DNA of 64,000 nt. Source: Maylandia zebra. Taxonomy: Eukaryota; Chordata; Actinopteri; Cichliformes; Cichlidae. This document shows, in pieces, positions 46,001-59,200 of this stretch (the stretch's first letter is position 1; each line of letters begins with the position of its first letter). Position numbers and translations under genes: made by a program. Location of the stretch: positions 13,816,137 to 13,880,136 of the forward strand of contig NC_135172.1 in the NCBI RefSeq assembly GCF_041146795.1. The letters run 5' to 3'. The notes beneath the pieces are model-generated. The model was given only the letters and a program-made list of their open reading frames with translations, was not told where the DNA came from and ran no database searches.

Positions 46001-48576
46001 TTAGGGCCTTTGTAAAGATGAGTCATCTGTCCTTGATGACATTGTGATGGTGCATGCACACATCTGGCCAGATACAGTGTGAAGTTGGCATAAAAGTTAT
46101 AAAAATCATTGAATTCAGGCCGTCTGGTTTGCAGGAAGTTGGCCTGTAACAACGTTTTAATCGTCCAAAAAAAACACTTTCTTTAAAAGATCCTCTTCCT
46201 TACTCTACTCAAAATAGACTCAAGCGGCTCTCTCACTACAATGTCCGATATTTAGAAATACTGAAAGAAATCACAAGTCATATTATCTCACATGACGAGT
46301 CAGGTTAATGACCAAAAGTCAAACATTTAGTGGCTGATAAATCAAAAGTATAATGAGGGCGCTGGGTCGAGTTCCAGCTTCTTCTAGTGAAGATTCTCGT
46401 CTCTGTCAGTGCTCCCCAGGGTGGCTGTGGCTACAATGTAGCTTGCCATCACCAGTGTGTGTGAATGGGTGGATGACTGAATGTGTAGAGCGCTTTGGGG
46501 TCCTTAGGGACTAGTAAAGCGCTATACAAATACAGGCCATTTACCATTTGAATCGTATTCTTGGGCTAATTCTGTGTTCATGTTGTGCGTTTCATTGCAG
46601 AGGCCTTCATTAGGAACTTCAGCGCTCCCTACAGCCTCTTGCAGAGACACTTGGTTGGAGAGGAGGACAGGAAGGGAGCTGAAGAGGAGGCGTCGCGTTC
46701 AGACGAACACACGCAGTCACCTCCACGCTTCCTCATCACAGAGTTGACCACTTCCTCCTTCCTGCCCTCCGTCATGGACCTTCAAAAGGTGACTAAGCGT
46801 TCTGAAACACCCTCAGCAAATCAAGGCAGTTTGTGAAATTCTGAATTTCTTTTAAGAATTTCTGTAAAGCAACTTCCATGCACCTAAAAATAAAAACATT
46901 AAGATATAAAAACAGCTGCTTTTTACAGCTGCAAGCGTGATTTTAATGGAGGCTTAGTATGCTGCGTGCTCTACTTATGGAAGCAGGTAGTTTGCTAAAC
47001 TCCTGATGATGCCAATTTGTGTGTTGTAGGACGTGCTGCTGTTCTACTACACTCAGTGGTGTGGATTTTGCTCTGTTCTCAACCACATCATCATCCAGCT
47101 GGCCCGATTATTACAGGGAAATGGCACCATCACAGTGGCCAGGTACAGTTACTGTCTGTTTACAGTTTTTCTGCAGTCCCGGTTGTAAGTGTACCTTTGA
47201 TGATAGCCTGAGTAAGAATTAAGGCAAGGTGTACCTAATAAAGTGTCAGGTTAGTGTATAATGTGTGATTGAGGTGTCTGTGTTTTGAAATGTAACAAAA
47301 AGCATATTTTAAAAACATTTCGGAAACCGGGTGACCTAAACACAGTTTCCCATATATTTATTTTATTAAGCGTGTAAAGCATACGAGAGAATATTAGCAG
47401 TGTGACCCTCATTTTTGAAGAAAAAAAGTGATGCCAGCTTTGTTTTTCCTTTGCATAGGGTGAATGTTGCACGTAATGACCTCCCCTGGGAGTTCATGGT
47501 GGATCATGTTCCCTCTATTCTTTTCTTTCCCAGATACAGGTAAGAATAAATGCAGAGAGGTGTGCACAAACAAGGGTGTGGCCAAAGGGGGGGGGGGGGG
47601 GGGTTGGATCTCATATTTCTGCAAAAAATAGCTTTGATCTTCACACTGCCTCAGTGGAACTATAACTGCAAATGATATAACTATAATGATATAACTTAAA
47701 TGATACACACTGAAATGCCAAAGTGTTCATTCTAAATGTAAAACAATACATTTTATTGAAGTCCTACTCATAGTCCACATATGAGTGATTAGGTTTATGG
47801 CCTACTACAAGCTAGCTGCTTTACTTTGTATATCTCTCTGTTAATGTAGCTAGTAATTATTACATTGCAATAAGTTGCCTTTATTTTTTAAACAGTTTTC
47901 AAGTGGCTTCATTCATGTGTTTAAGACCTATTCGAATACCCGTCTGATTCTTAGTCCTTCTTGACACCTCAGTTAAAAAAACAACAAAAAAACTTTCATC
48001 AGTGAATTTCAGCAGAATATTTTTCACTCTTGTGTTCTTTTTCTCTTCCCTTTAAGAAAACACCTTAGTGTGAAGTTTCCTGACAACCTTCCCATCACAT
48101 TACCCAACCTCCTCCGCTTCATCCTGCAGCACTCTGGCTCTTTGCATCACGTGCACAAACCGTCTGTTGAGACAGAAGGTCCCGGACACAGTCCTTTCCT
48201 TGGGTCAGAGTTTCTGACACTCCAGCGTGAAGTTCAAGCCCTGCATCACGCCCGGGAGCGTCTCTCCCAACAGCTCGCGCAACTATGGCGCGACAACCGA
48301 CGACTGAAATTTGAGGCCCGCGCCTTAGAGACCGAGAACGCCGAGCTGCAGCGAGAGAGGCGGAGCTTAGAGGAGCAGCACCGGGAGAAAAGCCGGCAGC
48401 TCAGTGAGGCAGTGAGGCGGCTGCAGGAGCTGGCAGACGCCTCTGAAAATCTGCTGAATGAGAACACACTGCTCAGGGTCCTGCTGAGGGCGCTGACGGA
48501 CAGGACAGAGGCTAGAGAGCAGGCGGAGGTGGAGAGGAAGGAGACGGAGCAGAAAAGAAGCCATTTGGCCTCCTGA
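40019..48576 (+). CDS. txndc11: Thioredoxin domain-containing protein 11 (858 aa, 13 coding exons)
   Basis: Coding exons: 40019-40143, 41225-41321, 41515-41634, 42056-42153, 43028-43157, 43242-43335, 43539-43651, 43770-43973, 44433-45126, 46601-46788, 47030-47142, 47459-47539 and 48057-48576 (2577 nt with stop; all phases agree). An N-terminal membrane anchor sits at about residues 24-40 ([16 protein letters not shown]). The first thioredoxin-like domain has [13 protein letters not shown], so a single Cys where a CxxC would be. A later domain has YYTQWCGFC, a full CxxC. The last exon encodes a long coiled coil rich in Glu/Arg/Leu (about residues 730-850). TXNDC11 is an ER-membrane redox protein that binds DUOX oxidases and takes part in protein folding and ER-associated degradation (family knowledge). 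The human N-terminus is longer. The large exon at 44433 carries the poorly conserved middle part, with clustered cysteines (CCLHQ, SACCRK). Confidence 0.96.
42250..42532 (-). pseudogene. Tc1-like transposase N-terminal relic
   Basis: The minus-strand frame includes [40 protein letters not shown] and [18 protein letters not shown]. This corresponds to the paired-type DNA-binding N-terminal half of a Tc1-like transposase. No catalytic part follows. It lies in txndc11 intron 4, antisense to the gene. Confidence 0.68.
45290..45755 (+). mobile_element. LINE-derived 3' segment in txndc11 intron
   Basis: Reads GGAACCAGCTCACACTTTGG, then CTCTAATTTTAAGATTAAAAAGG, GATCAGGTGACCCTGAATCC, TTGTTGGGGTTTTCTCTG and AAAGCGCCTTGAGGTGACTG, ending in TATAAATAAAATTGAATTG. 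This is a common teleost LINE 3' end (L2-related). It starts about 170 bp after the large txndc11 exon. Confidence 0.72.
46400..46546 (+). mobile_element. tRNA-SINE 3' portion
   Basis: Nearly the same sequence as 21687-21841 (CCCCAGGGTGGCTGTGGCTA ... AAAGCGCTATACAAATACAG). It lies about 55 bp upstream of a txndc11 exon, on the coding strand. Confidence 0.78.
47587..47603 (+). repeat. Poly-G tract
   Basis: About 17 consecutive G in a txndc11 intron, shortly after the exon ending at 47539. It could form a G-quadruplex in the transcript. Confidence 0.8.
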
Positions 48577-50613
48577 GCACAAGCCTTATTTTCTGTGAGA
48601 AAATAAGGCTGACATGAGGAGATCCTCTTCAACTGCAAAAGGCAACGCCCAGTAAATTTTCTCACAAGCAAAAATAAAGAAAAGATGACAGTTACCATCT
48701 TCCAAGAAACACTGCTACTCAGTCAGGCAGGAATATAAGGAGAGATGAGTAGGACAGGTGGGAAGGCAGTGAAAGAAAAAACACGCAGCTCTTGTGCTGT
48801 GATCATATGAGCTCGTCCAACTCTTTAAAGTTCCGTGCCAACTTTCCAATTCAGACTTCCCAGCTGTGATGCTGCGCTTGCAACGATTTATCGACTGTTA
48901 ATTGTGAAGGAATAACAAGAGAATCTGGACACACCCTGCAGCCAAATGAAGCTTCCTTTAATTACTGTAAACCAAGTGCAAGATAGTTTCTTTATTAGAA
49001 AATAAAAACACCATGGATGGGCTGGACTCACCTGTATCCAAAAGTCAAGGTTAGTACATTTGAAGAGCAGTGATATACTCTGCAGTGTGAGTTTAAGTGA
49101 TTCACCCATGACGCAGTGTTTCGCATGGAAAACCTCGCTTGGAAAGGGAGGCTACGATACTCTTAATGTGAAAATCCCAGACTTCGTGACATTTGTCTAT
49201 TTAACCTTTGGAGGCATAAATGGAAATTGTAATCAAACACTGAGGAAGTCTGGACTTGAAAACAAATAAAGCTCTGAAAGAAGGCCCCGGGCACTTTCCA
49301 AGAACTCGCAGGATGACCTCACCTGCTGTTCTGTGAGCTGAGAGTCACATGACTAACCTCCTGGAAACGTTCCCCATTAATTCCTAAAATTCAAGCAGCA
49401 TTGGCTCACGTTGATTCATTATAGTTCATGTGACACGTTCATGTGCTTGATTTATTTTCATACTTGTAGTTCTTGTCTTTTTAAGTTGTGTGTGTGTGTG
49501 TGTGTGTGTGTACATGATGAACAGATTGGCTTCCTTAGTGTTTTATGAAACATCCAAATGATAAAAACATACTGGTAGGAATTCCTTTAAAGTACATACT
49601 TTTACACTGAATAACAACTCTAGCTCTGAATCTTAATTCCTATCTGGCATTTATAGTTCAGTGCTGGCTGACTTTTAGGAATTTATGAGTAGCTTTCATC
49701 ACATTCTCCGGAAATCTGTAAAACACAGCTATGTTTTTCCTCCATTGTTTACTTTAAAATGCATTTGCAGTACTGGTGGTGCAGAATTTGGCTGCAGGGA
49801 GAGGGCTACTAATAAAACTGAGAAGTAATTTCATGCCGAATACATGCTCCCCTCGTTTTGTTTGGAGCTATTAAGTGGACTCGAAACAATCGGTAAGATT
49901 TTTTTTTTTTTTTTTTTTGTGTGTGTTTTTGAGGGGACACAGTTGTTTTGTGAAACTGATCTATTTTTACAAGAATCCTTGAATCACTAAATATTTCTAT
50001 GTAACTATTCAGGTATTATTAACATGCTGCAATTGTTTACATGTGAAATATTGCACTGGTTTTTACTGATTAAAACTCTTCTTGTATTGATGTGCGTCTT
50101 TGTGTTTGAGCACAGTGTTGTGTTGAGATACAGTTGATATACCAGCTTTTACATGTAAGGACATGATAATAAATAAAATAATGTGGTCCTTTGTAGGACT
50201 TAAAATGTTAGATGAACAACAACACGTGACATGTGATGCTGTGTCATTGGTTATTTAACACAAATTAGGCCAAGATTGAGAAGCAGTGTGTGGGAAACTA
50301 ACTTCATCCTTACTGCTTCTATAGGAAATAAGAAGGTGCTCGATTGACTGATCATGAACAGGTGTGAGCACCTCTGTGAAAGCTGAACGTCTGGCAGTTT
50401 GTCGGTCTGCAGCATTCTGGGAGGGTTGTGAGGCACTTTCCAAACAAACTGTAGTTCATCATTATGCATTGAAAACAATCAACTGGTCTTCCCAAGAGTG
50501 AACATCCTAGCAACCTTCGCCCATGGTCAGAGTGCAATATTAAAAGGAGCTGCTTTAAAAAAAAAAAAAACACCCCAGGAGCTTCATCTAAGACTATAGC
50601 TGTCGCTTAGATT
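48577..50613. other. txndc11 3' UTR and intergenic region
   Basis: AATAAA at 48673-48678 is about 97 bases after the stop and is the nearest polyadenylation signal; another lies at about 49265. A (GT)n microsatellite is at 49485-49512 and a poly-T run near 49898-49918. No exon supported. Confidence 0.45.
48582..48610 (+). promoter_or_regulatory. Perfect 13-bp hairpin in txndc11 3' UTR
   Basis: AGCCTTATTTTCT, loop GTG, AGAAAATAAGGCT. It starts 5 bases after the txndc11 stop codon. The stem is perfect (13 pairs, AU-rich with a GC base). It could be an RNA stability or protein-binding element, or chance; the role is inferred. Confidence 0.6.
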
Positions 50614-51604
50614 CAGAGATGGGCAGTAACGCGTTACTGTAATCTGATTACTTTTTTCAAGTAACGAGTAAAGTAAGGGATTACTATTGCAAAAACGGTA
50701 ATTAGATTACCGTTACTTTCCCGTAGGAACGCTGCGTTACTGCGTTACTAAAACCGTGATTTTTTTGCGAGAATGTCTCACGACAGTGACGTAAGCGAGT
50801 GCGCCGTTAGTGACAACAGCTGTGTGCAGATCAACAATGGATCACATATAGATTGTGGGAGAGAGTATGAGCGTGCAGCGTTTAAAGCGTGGAAGTACTG
50901 ACCTTACTTTGAGTTTGATTCCATAAAAAGTGACAAAAACGTTAGCGTCCGTTGTGCGTGGGAAGAAAACTTCTTTTTACAGCGAAAAAAACCCCTAAAC
51001 GTCCGAGCAAGCACCGAGTGCGTAACGACGTAATGGGAAACTCGCAGAGAAAGTCGCGGATTCTTCAACTGACCGCGGCACACCTGCACCAGGGTAAACC
51101 TCCGCCTACCCCACTCCTGCTTTACAGGTGAAAATAGAGCAACAGGACCGCTAAGTCTTTGACTTTATTTATTTTCTGCTGTGTTTTACTTGCATCTATT
51201 TGAAAGAGTGAGTGTAAACACAAAAAATATTTTATGTGCTGGAATGTGCAGAAAATAGGTTTAAATATTAAACAAATTTCTTCCAGTCAGAGAATGTTGC
51301 ATATAATTAAATTTTTGCTTGATGCATAAAGTTAAAAGATTAAAACTGATAAAACAAGTTAAAAAAAGAGACTTTTCCATTGGATTACATTTTGTATGAT
51401 GGATTATGTAGAAAAAGTAGAATTGGGCTGAAAGATCTATCGCTTTATCACCTATTCAGGTTGTAAATCGTGTTTTTAAAAAGTAACTAAGTAATTAATT
51501 ACTTTTGAAAATAAGTAATCAGTAAAGTAACTGGATTACTTTTTGGGGGAAGTAATCAGTAATTAGTTACTGATTACTTTTTTCAAGTAACTTGACCAAC
51601 ACTG
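50614..51604. mobile_element. Non-autonomous hAT element (991 bp) with perfect TSD
   Basis: The left end CAGAGATGGGCAGTAACG and right end ...CTTGACCAACACTG are imperfect inverted repeats; both ends carry many GTAAC/GTTAC and TAATTAGATTAC motifs. The flanks CTTAGATT at 50606-50613 and at 51605-51612 are identical. No transposase frame. This is the CAGTGTTGGGNAGTAAC family common in fish. Confidence 0.9.
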
Positions 51605-51689
51605 CTTAGATTGTTAAATTAGTTTTTAAAAAGTCTGTCACAGCTTAATTAGGAAACCTTGAACAAGTACGGCTTGTTTGGAAGAAATT

Positions 51690-52065
51690 TAGGTTTGTGA
51701 ATTTGTATCTGAACAAGGCACAAGACTTCTGGAACAACCAAAAAGCTGATGTTTGACCATTATGCACTGAAACAGAAAACCAATGAGCACAAATACCTCA
51801 TACCAACTGTCAAACACGACGGTGGAGGGTGATAATTTGGGCTCATTATAGAGTCACAGGACCTGGGCACCTTCCAGTCACAGTAGACCATGAACTCCTC
51901 TGTATACCAAAGTATTCTAGAGGCAATTATGAGGCCATGTGTGCAAACAACTAAAGCTTTGCCTATATTAGACCATGCAACCATCCCAAGCACAGCAGCA
52001 AATCTACAGAGGAACAGCTGAAAAATGAAAGAAAGTGTTGCAATGACCCTGTAACACGGTGGACT
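51690..52065 (+). pseudogene. Tc1-like transposase relic, another lineage
   Basis: 'acttctggaacaaccaaaaa' is followed by GATGTTTGACCATTATGCAC, CACAAATACCTCATACCAAC, GAGTCACAGGACCTGGGCAC and CCATGAACTCCTCTGTATAC. These track the middle of a well-known fish Tc1-like transposase gene. Deletions and stops throughout. It abuts the hAT element at 50614-51604. Confidence 0.72.
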
Positions 52066-53815
52066 AATGTTGACTACATTGATTCATCTCCATGTTTGTT
52101 GTGGAAGTGGCACTGGTTTGGGACTGGTTTTGTGTGTCACATTTGCTCCATCAATGGCTGTGATGGGGTTGGATTAATTGAAGGTGTGTGTATTTGATTG
52201 CACTGATACTCTGGTCTACTTATAGCTCACACTACAAACACTGCTGTGATATTTTGTCTCTGTGCAGGTATGTCATATAGCCAGATATAAGATGACTTGA
52301 TTGAAATATATTTAAATATATTTATGTGAGTTGTAAAATGAAGATGCGGTGATATTTAGTCTCTCTGTGGAGGCCAGGGCTTACTGTATGCCGCAGCCTA
52401 AAGGCAGAGTTGGGTTTCTGAGCCTGGAGTGATTACCAGCCTTCTACTTACAGGGTGGTGGGTCATGGAGGACAACTGCTGATCCCTGTTAACTGGTCAA
52501 CATGTAAAGTGTAACTGACTTGTGGCATATCTGGCTCTGGCCTCGGACCGTGTGTTTTATCCCTTCATTTTCTGATCATTGTAGTAATAAGTGATTACTT
52601 CAGGTTATGGCTCCTTCATCCACTGTTTAACATTTAGAGTCAAGTTTGTGTTGGTTCTTGTTATTAGTGTATTATTTATTTCTGGATTGTTTTGTTTGAC
52701 CAGCAATGACTAAAAATTTACACAAACATCATCTTTTATTATCCAAAGCTTTAGTACATGTTTAGGGATTTCATATCCTAGGATTTTTTTCCCCTGAAAT
52801 TTCCCAAAAGTTGATGACTTTTTCCCCCCCTATTTGGATCGACCTTTCTCTTTGTGAAGACCCTGGTATGATTTAGAGGTACGTTGATCTGCTCGTGTGC
52901 TTCAATCAAGATATTTATTACTGCATTTTCCTCTTGAGATATTTCTAGTTGTTATCTAATTTGATAAAATCTGAAGTCTTTAAAAGTCTTTACTTTTTAA
53001 TTTAAACTCCCTCTTGAGTTCATCAAAGCCGTTGTCAGTGTGTCCTGGGGTTAATCTGTAACCTGGACACGACTGATTCTAAATTTGGGATCCAGTGTTT
53101 GTTTGTAAATCCATATTTGTCCCAGATCTGGGATCATTTATGTGTTTTGATCACATTACTTGAATAACTGTTCAACAACTGATCATTTTTTATTTTTCGC
53201 TCCATCTACCTACTTGTTACACATTCAATCTGCATTTAAATTCTCTCAGTTTCCAATGACAACCACACGTGTGTAAGGGAACATTTGGCATGAAATGATG
53301 CTGTTGCACAAGTTTTAGAATGTGGCTTTATAAATGCAGAACAGATATGACACTGTATGAGCATGAATTCAACATTGCTGTGCTCACCAGTGGTTAAACG
53401 TCTCATTTAATTTGGAGCAGCGGGAACATGTGCTGCTAATTTCACTCTGAATGCAGGATTATGTGGCTTCAGTTACTGGTTTTGTGCAGCAGTCTCCTCA
53501 GAAATGTCTCTTTCATATCTTTTTGCATCGTTTAGCTCTCGTTGCATACTTTTGCACTTCGCAGCAGATATGATACACTACAGATACACTACAACACTAC
53601 ACCAAGTTATTGGTGTAGCAGCAGAACTGCATGTACACAGGAATAAGACTACACTGATGGTAGTCAGAAAAAGGGTGGGTCAGTGAGGCTCACACTGAGA
53701 GTCCAAGGATCTCATGACTTATTAAGTAAAGGAGGCTGACGGTGAAGGTAGCCCTTTCAGCTCTGCACTGAAACCTCTTCTCGCTGTGGTCACATATCCG
53801 GCCCCCCCCCAAACT
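52066..53815. other. Intergenic spacer upstream of the LITAF-domain gene
   Basis: No coding exon or clear repeat recognised. A GTAAGT donor at 53816 after a C-run may end a 5' untranslated exon of the next gene, splicing to the acceptor 'acacag' ending at 53966. Confidence 0.4.
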
Positions 53816-53971
53816 GTAAGTACTCTGCTTTAACTCACAGATCAAGTCTAACACTGAATATCTTTGTGTTATTCAGACTTTTTTTTTTTTTTTACATTTA
53901 GGACAGCTTTGATCATTTTCTTAAGTTTTTATCTTGAAATGCACATTTTTTAATGTGTGTACACAGGAAAA

Positions 53972-55531
<1,560 letters not shown>

Positions 55532-56206
55532 CTCAAAGACCTGCATCAATTTATACATGGCTTTTTGCAAACAAAACACACTTACAAAAGGTGACACTAA
55601 TGAACATTTCCTTATAATTGAATAACTGATAATCTCGTGACTAATTTGCTGTTGGTGTACAAATGAAATTAGGCGACCTTTTTAACAATTTCTCTCTCAA
55701 AACCTTTGAATATTAAAATACTGACACCAAATAACGAGCTCCAATGACTGTTTTAAGGCTGTTTAAAATGTGTTTATTATTGATCTCTCAAATACATTTT
55801 CATAGTAAGACTGAATAAAGAAAGAGCTATCATGAAAACTGTTACCCGTCACCCGAACCTGTCATTTTTCTGTTGAGTCCTCATCCTTTTAAATATCTTA
55901 ATTTAAATGGAGCAATAAAAAAAATAGAAAACAAATAAAGCAAAAATATGACCTTAGAAATAGTTCATGAAAAGGTTTCAGGAAGATTTAGTAATCAAAA
56001 ATACATCATTTACAATTTGTCTTATTGCACCTGCACTATTTTGTTCATAGCGAGCGTTACAAGGAACGAAGCAAATGCCCTTCTGTTTAACATTATTTCC
56101 TTCTATTAATGATAAATTAAAACAAAAAAATTATTTCAAGCCTTTATCCAGTTATCTACCATTTTATAATTCATATTCCAATAATCTTCCATGAGAAAAG
56201 TTGTCT
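55532..56206. other. Convergent 3' region of the LITAF-domain and mesothelin-like genes
   Basis: Plus-strand AATAAA at 55814-55819 fits the LITAF-domain gene. Minus-strand AATAAA (TTTATT at 55773-55778) fits the mesothelin-like gene. If both are used the two transcripts would overlap tail to tail by several tens of bases. Confidence 0.45.
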
Positions 56207-59200
56207 TTACATTACAACATACTGAGAAGTGATGAGGAGTACAAGAAGAGCGAAGAAAGAGAAGCCAGCGTCTCGGACTGGAGGAGCATTGCCTGGAAAG
56301 AAACGTACAGTCACATTAGAGACCAATAAAACGTTTTGCCCTTGATTTAATTTCTTTATCTGAATTATTTGTGGAACACTAGCATATCAACCACACAAAA
56401 GCCTCAACAAGTGGGCTTTTTAGAAAACTCTGACACTGCTCGATTAATCACTGCCAGTTCTTTTTAAGCATCTTTTATAATTTATTTATTTATATGGTCC
56501 AATTCTGTCTAAAGGTAGAACAATATTTTGCATAGTATGCAAAACAACTGTCCATCATTAAAAATATATAAAGAAAATTTTACTATGATACACCAAATCT
56601 CTGTCTGTCTGCAAATTCCTACATGATCAGGAGTTGAGTAGCTAAAATGGGCACACAGGCACAACTCAGACCCTTTAAGGTTCTTATCTACATCATGTCT
56701 TTTGTTGTCATCATGTTGCCTAGCAGCCACATACCGATGGTTCTTAGTGTTTGTGCACCTATAACACCATTTAAAAATGTATCATTTTCATTTCACAACA
56801 GTGGTATGTAGTCAACCAAATATTTAATATCTTCATTTTTCATATCAAGTTGTGATCTTTACACTATCAATATGTCAAGTTTGCTGTATTCAGAGCTGTA
56901 GTGCGCGCTTGTACTAGTTTTTCTGACTTGGGATTTTTTTTATAATATGAAAATATTAAGTATTTACTGTATTTCATGCTGCCATCATTAATCACACTGC
57001 AGATCTCGCAAGTAAAAACCAAGTTCCCTTTCACCACCAATGTGTTTTTTGTTTTGTTTTTTTTCTTGTCAGTGCTTCTGATGTAAGATGATCTTTACAT
57101 ACTCATAACAAAACAGCAGGATATGAGACAAAAATGCTTAAAATGAGCAATTGAAAGATTTCATCTGCAGCAGAAGGTCCACCGCTAGCTTAACATTTCA
57201 TGTTTTCATGCTTTATTTTGGTTTCCTTTACTTCTTGTAACACAAATCCCTTCCTGCCCACACTCTTCCTGCACAAGAATGCTCTATGTGCAGACAGTGT
57301 GCTATATTAAATGTTGAAATGTGGTACTGCTGCTTTATCTGAGGTGTTGTTCTTTGAATGTTTTAACCCAATGCTACCTTTTGTAATACTTACCCGTGGT
57401 GCTGTTGGATCCAGTTGTTGATTTTGTTGTTGAAGTTGTCCCTGATGTTGTTGTTGAAGTTGTCCCTGATGTTGTTGTTGATGATGTACCCGGTGCAGTG
57501 GTGGTGGGGCTAACCTTGCCTCCTGTAAGCCCCACTCCCAGGCCATTAAGTTCAGACTGAAACTGTGAACTGATCCAGGTTTGCACCACTGTCACATTTT
57601 CATATGACTTCAAAAGTGGGAGGTTGGTGCCAAGAAGACCTTTAACATCACTAACAGTCAGGTTCTATGGAGAACAGAGCAGACACATTTTATCGTATGA
57701 GCAAATAAACACACTTACTTTAATCTTTGACAGAAAAAAAAGGACAATTTAGTTTTACAACTTATCAGCCCCGTCTAATGGTTTGAGCGAAGTAAATAAA
57801 TTGAGGAACTATAATGCAAGACCCCTCCACCCCCACCCCACAAATACATAAATAAATAAACTTTTTTTTTTTTTCAAAATTAGTCTAAAATTCAGAATTC
57901 AAAGTGCAGACATGCAGCACTGACCTGTATAACACTCTCAAGCAGCCCAGTGAAGGTCGGGATGTCCATACTGATATTGGCAGACACTAAGTCTTGGATA
58001 AACCTAAAATCTGCACCCGCTGCAAGAATGGAAAAAAATTAATAAAAATTTAATTAATTAAATGAAAGTTACGTTAACTTTCAGCTGTTTAAATGATGTT
58101 TTTTGTGAATGTGGGTCTGTTTGCTTACGTAGGTAAGATTGTATGAGCTGGTAACTGGTAGTGGAGATAGTGCTTGAGCGGGTGATTGGGATAAATGCTT
58201 CATATGCGAGGGAAAACAGTTCTTGCTTTTTCTCAGTGGTGCAGCTGGATATGTCCAGAGCATCGGCGTTCCTGCAGGAGATAAAACACACAGGAATGGT
58301 GTGTTGAGTTTATGGAATTCATTTAACATTATTTATCATTAAATCAGACTTTTTTTTCTAGTTATCTAAATAATAATTTAGAGATTTATGTGGGTTCACC
58401 TGCCTTTGTAAGTACAGGATCCCTGACAGACCTTTAGCCAACATGTTCTTGTTCAGATATTACCTGCTGCTAATGTGATGTAAAAATAACCTCCAAACAC
58501 ACACACACTCATGCACAGTCACAGCTCTGACGCCTTACTTGATGCTTCCAACCGAAATGTTCCTGATAACAACAACATCCAGGGCGCACAGGTTTGGTCC
58601 TCTAAAGACGTTGAGCTCCACACTGCCGAGACTGTTCCCCTTTACACTCAGATACTTGGAGATGATGGCTTTGGCCTTGATGAGGAGAACCAAGCATCGG
58701 TGTGAAGACACAAGCATGTAAAGTAAGCTCACGTTCAGATTTTTTCTTCTGTTTGCTCACCAGAACCGGGTCCCACGGCCCGTTTGAAGCATCCATCAAA
58801 GAAGCGAGTGTGTCGATCTGAATAATACTCCACATGTTGATGTCTTCCATTGTTGCACTACGGGACATTGCTCCTAAGATCTGAACCTGATCTTCTGGGA
58901 TGATGCCGCTGGCATTGTAAGCCTATAAATTTAGGAAGGTCAGAAGATATTTAGACTCAAATTTAGATAGCAAACTATTCAAAGAGAAAAACTGCTGAGA
59001 ACAAACAAAACAATGCAAAAACACCTCAAAAACAAAACAAGGATTTAGGGTTTGAAAAAAGTATAGACTCATGCTTAACCGTCTAAAAGATCGTCAGCAA
59101 AAACTGTAAACTCTAATCATTTAACTTCCTCACGTGTTTCTGTGGAATTTTAAAAATAAATAGCCACAAAAAGTAAGAGACCAAGAGAGAAGAAACCCCA

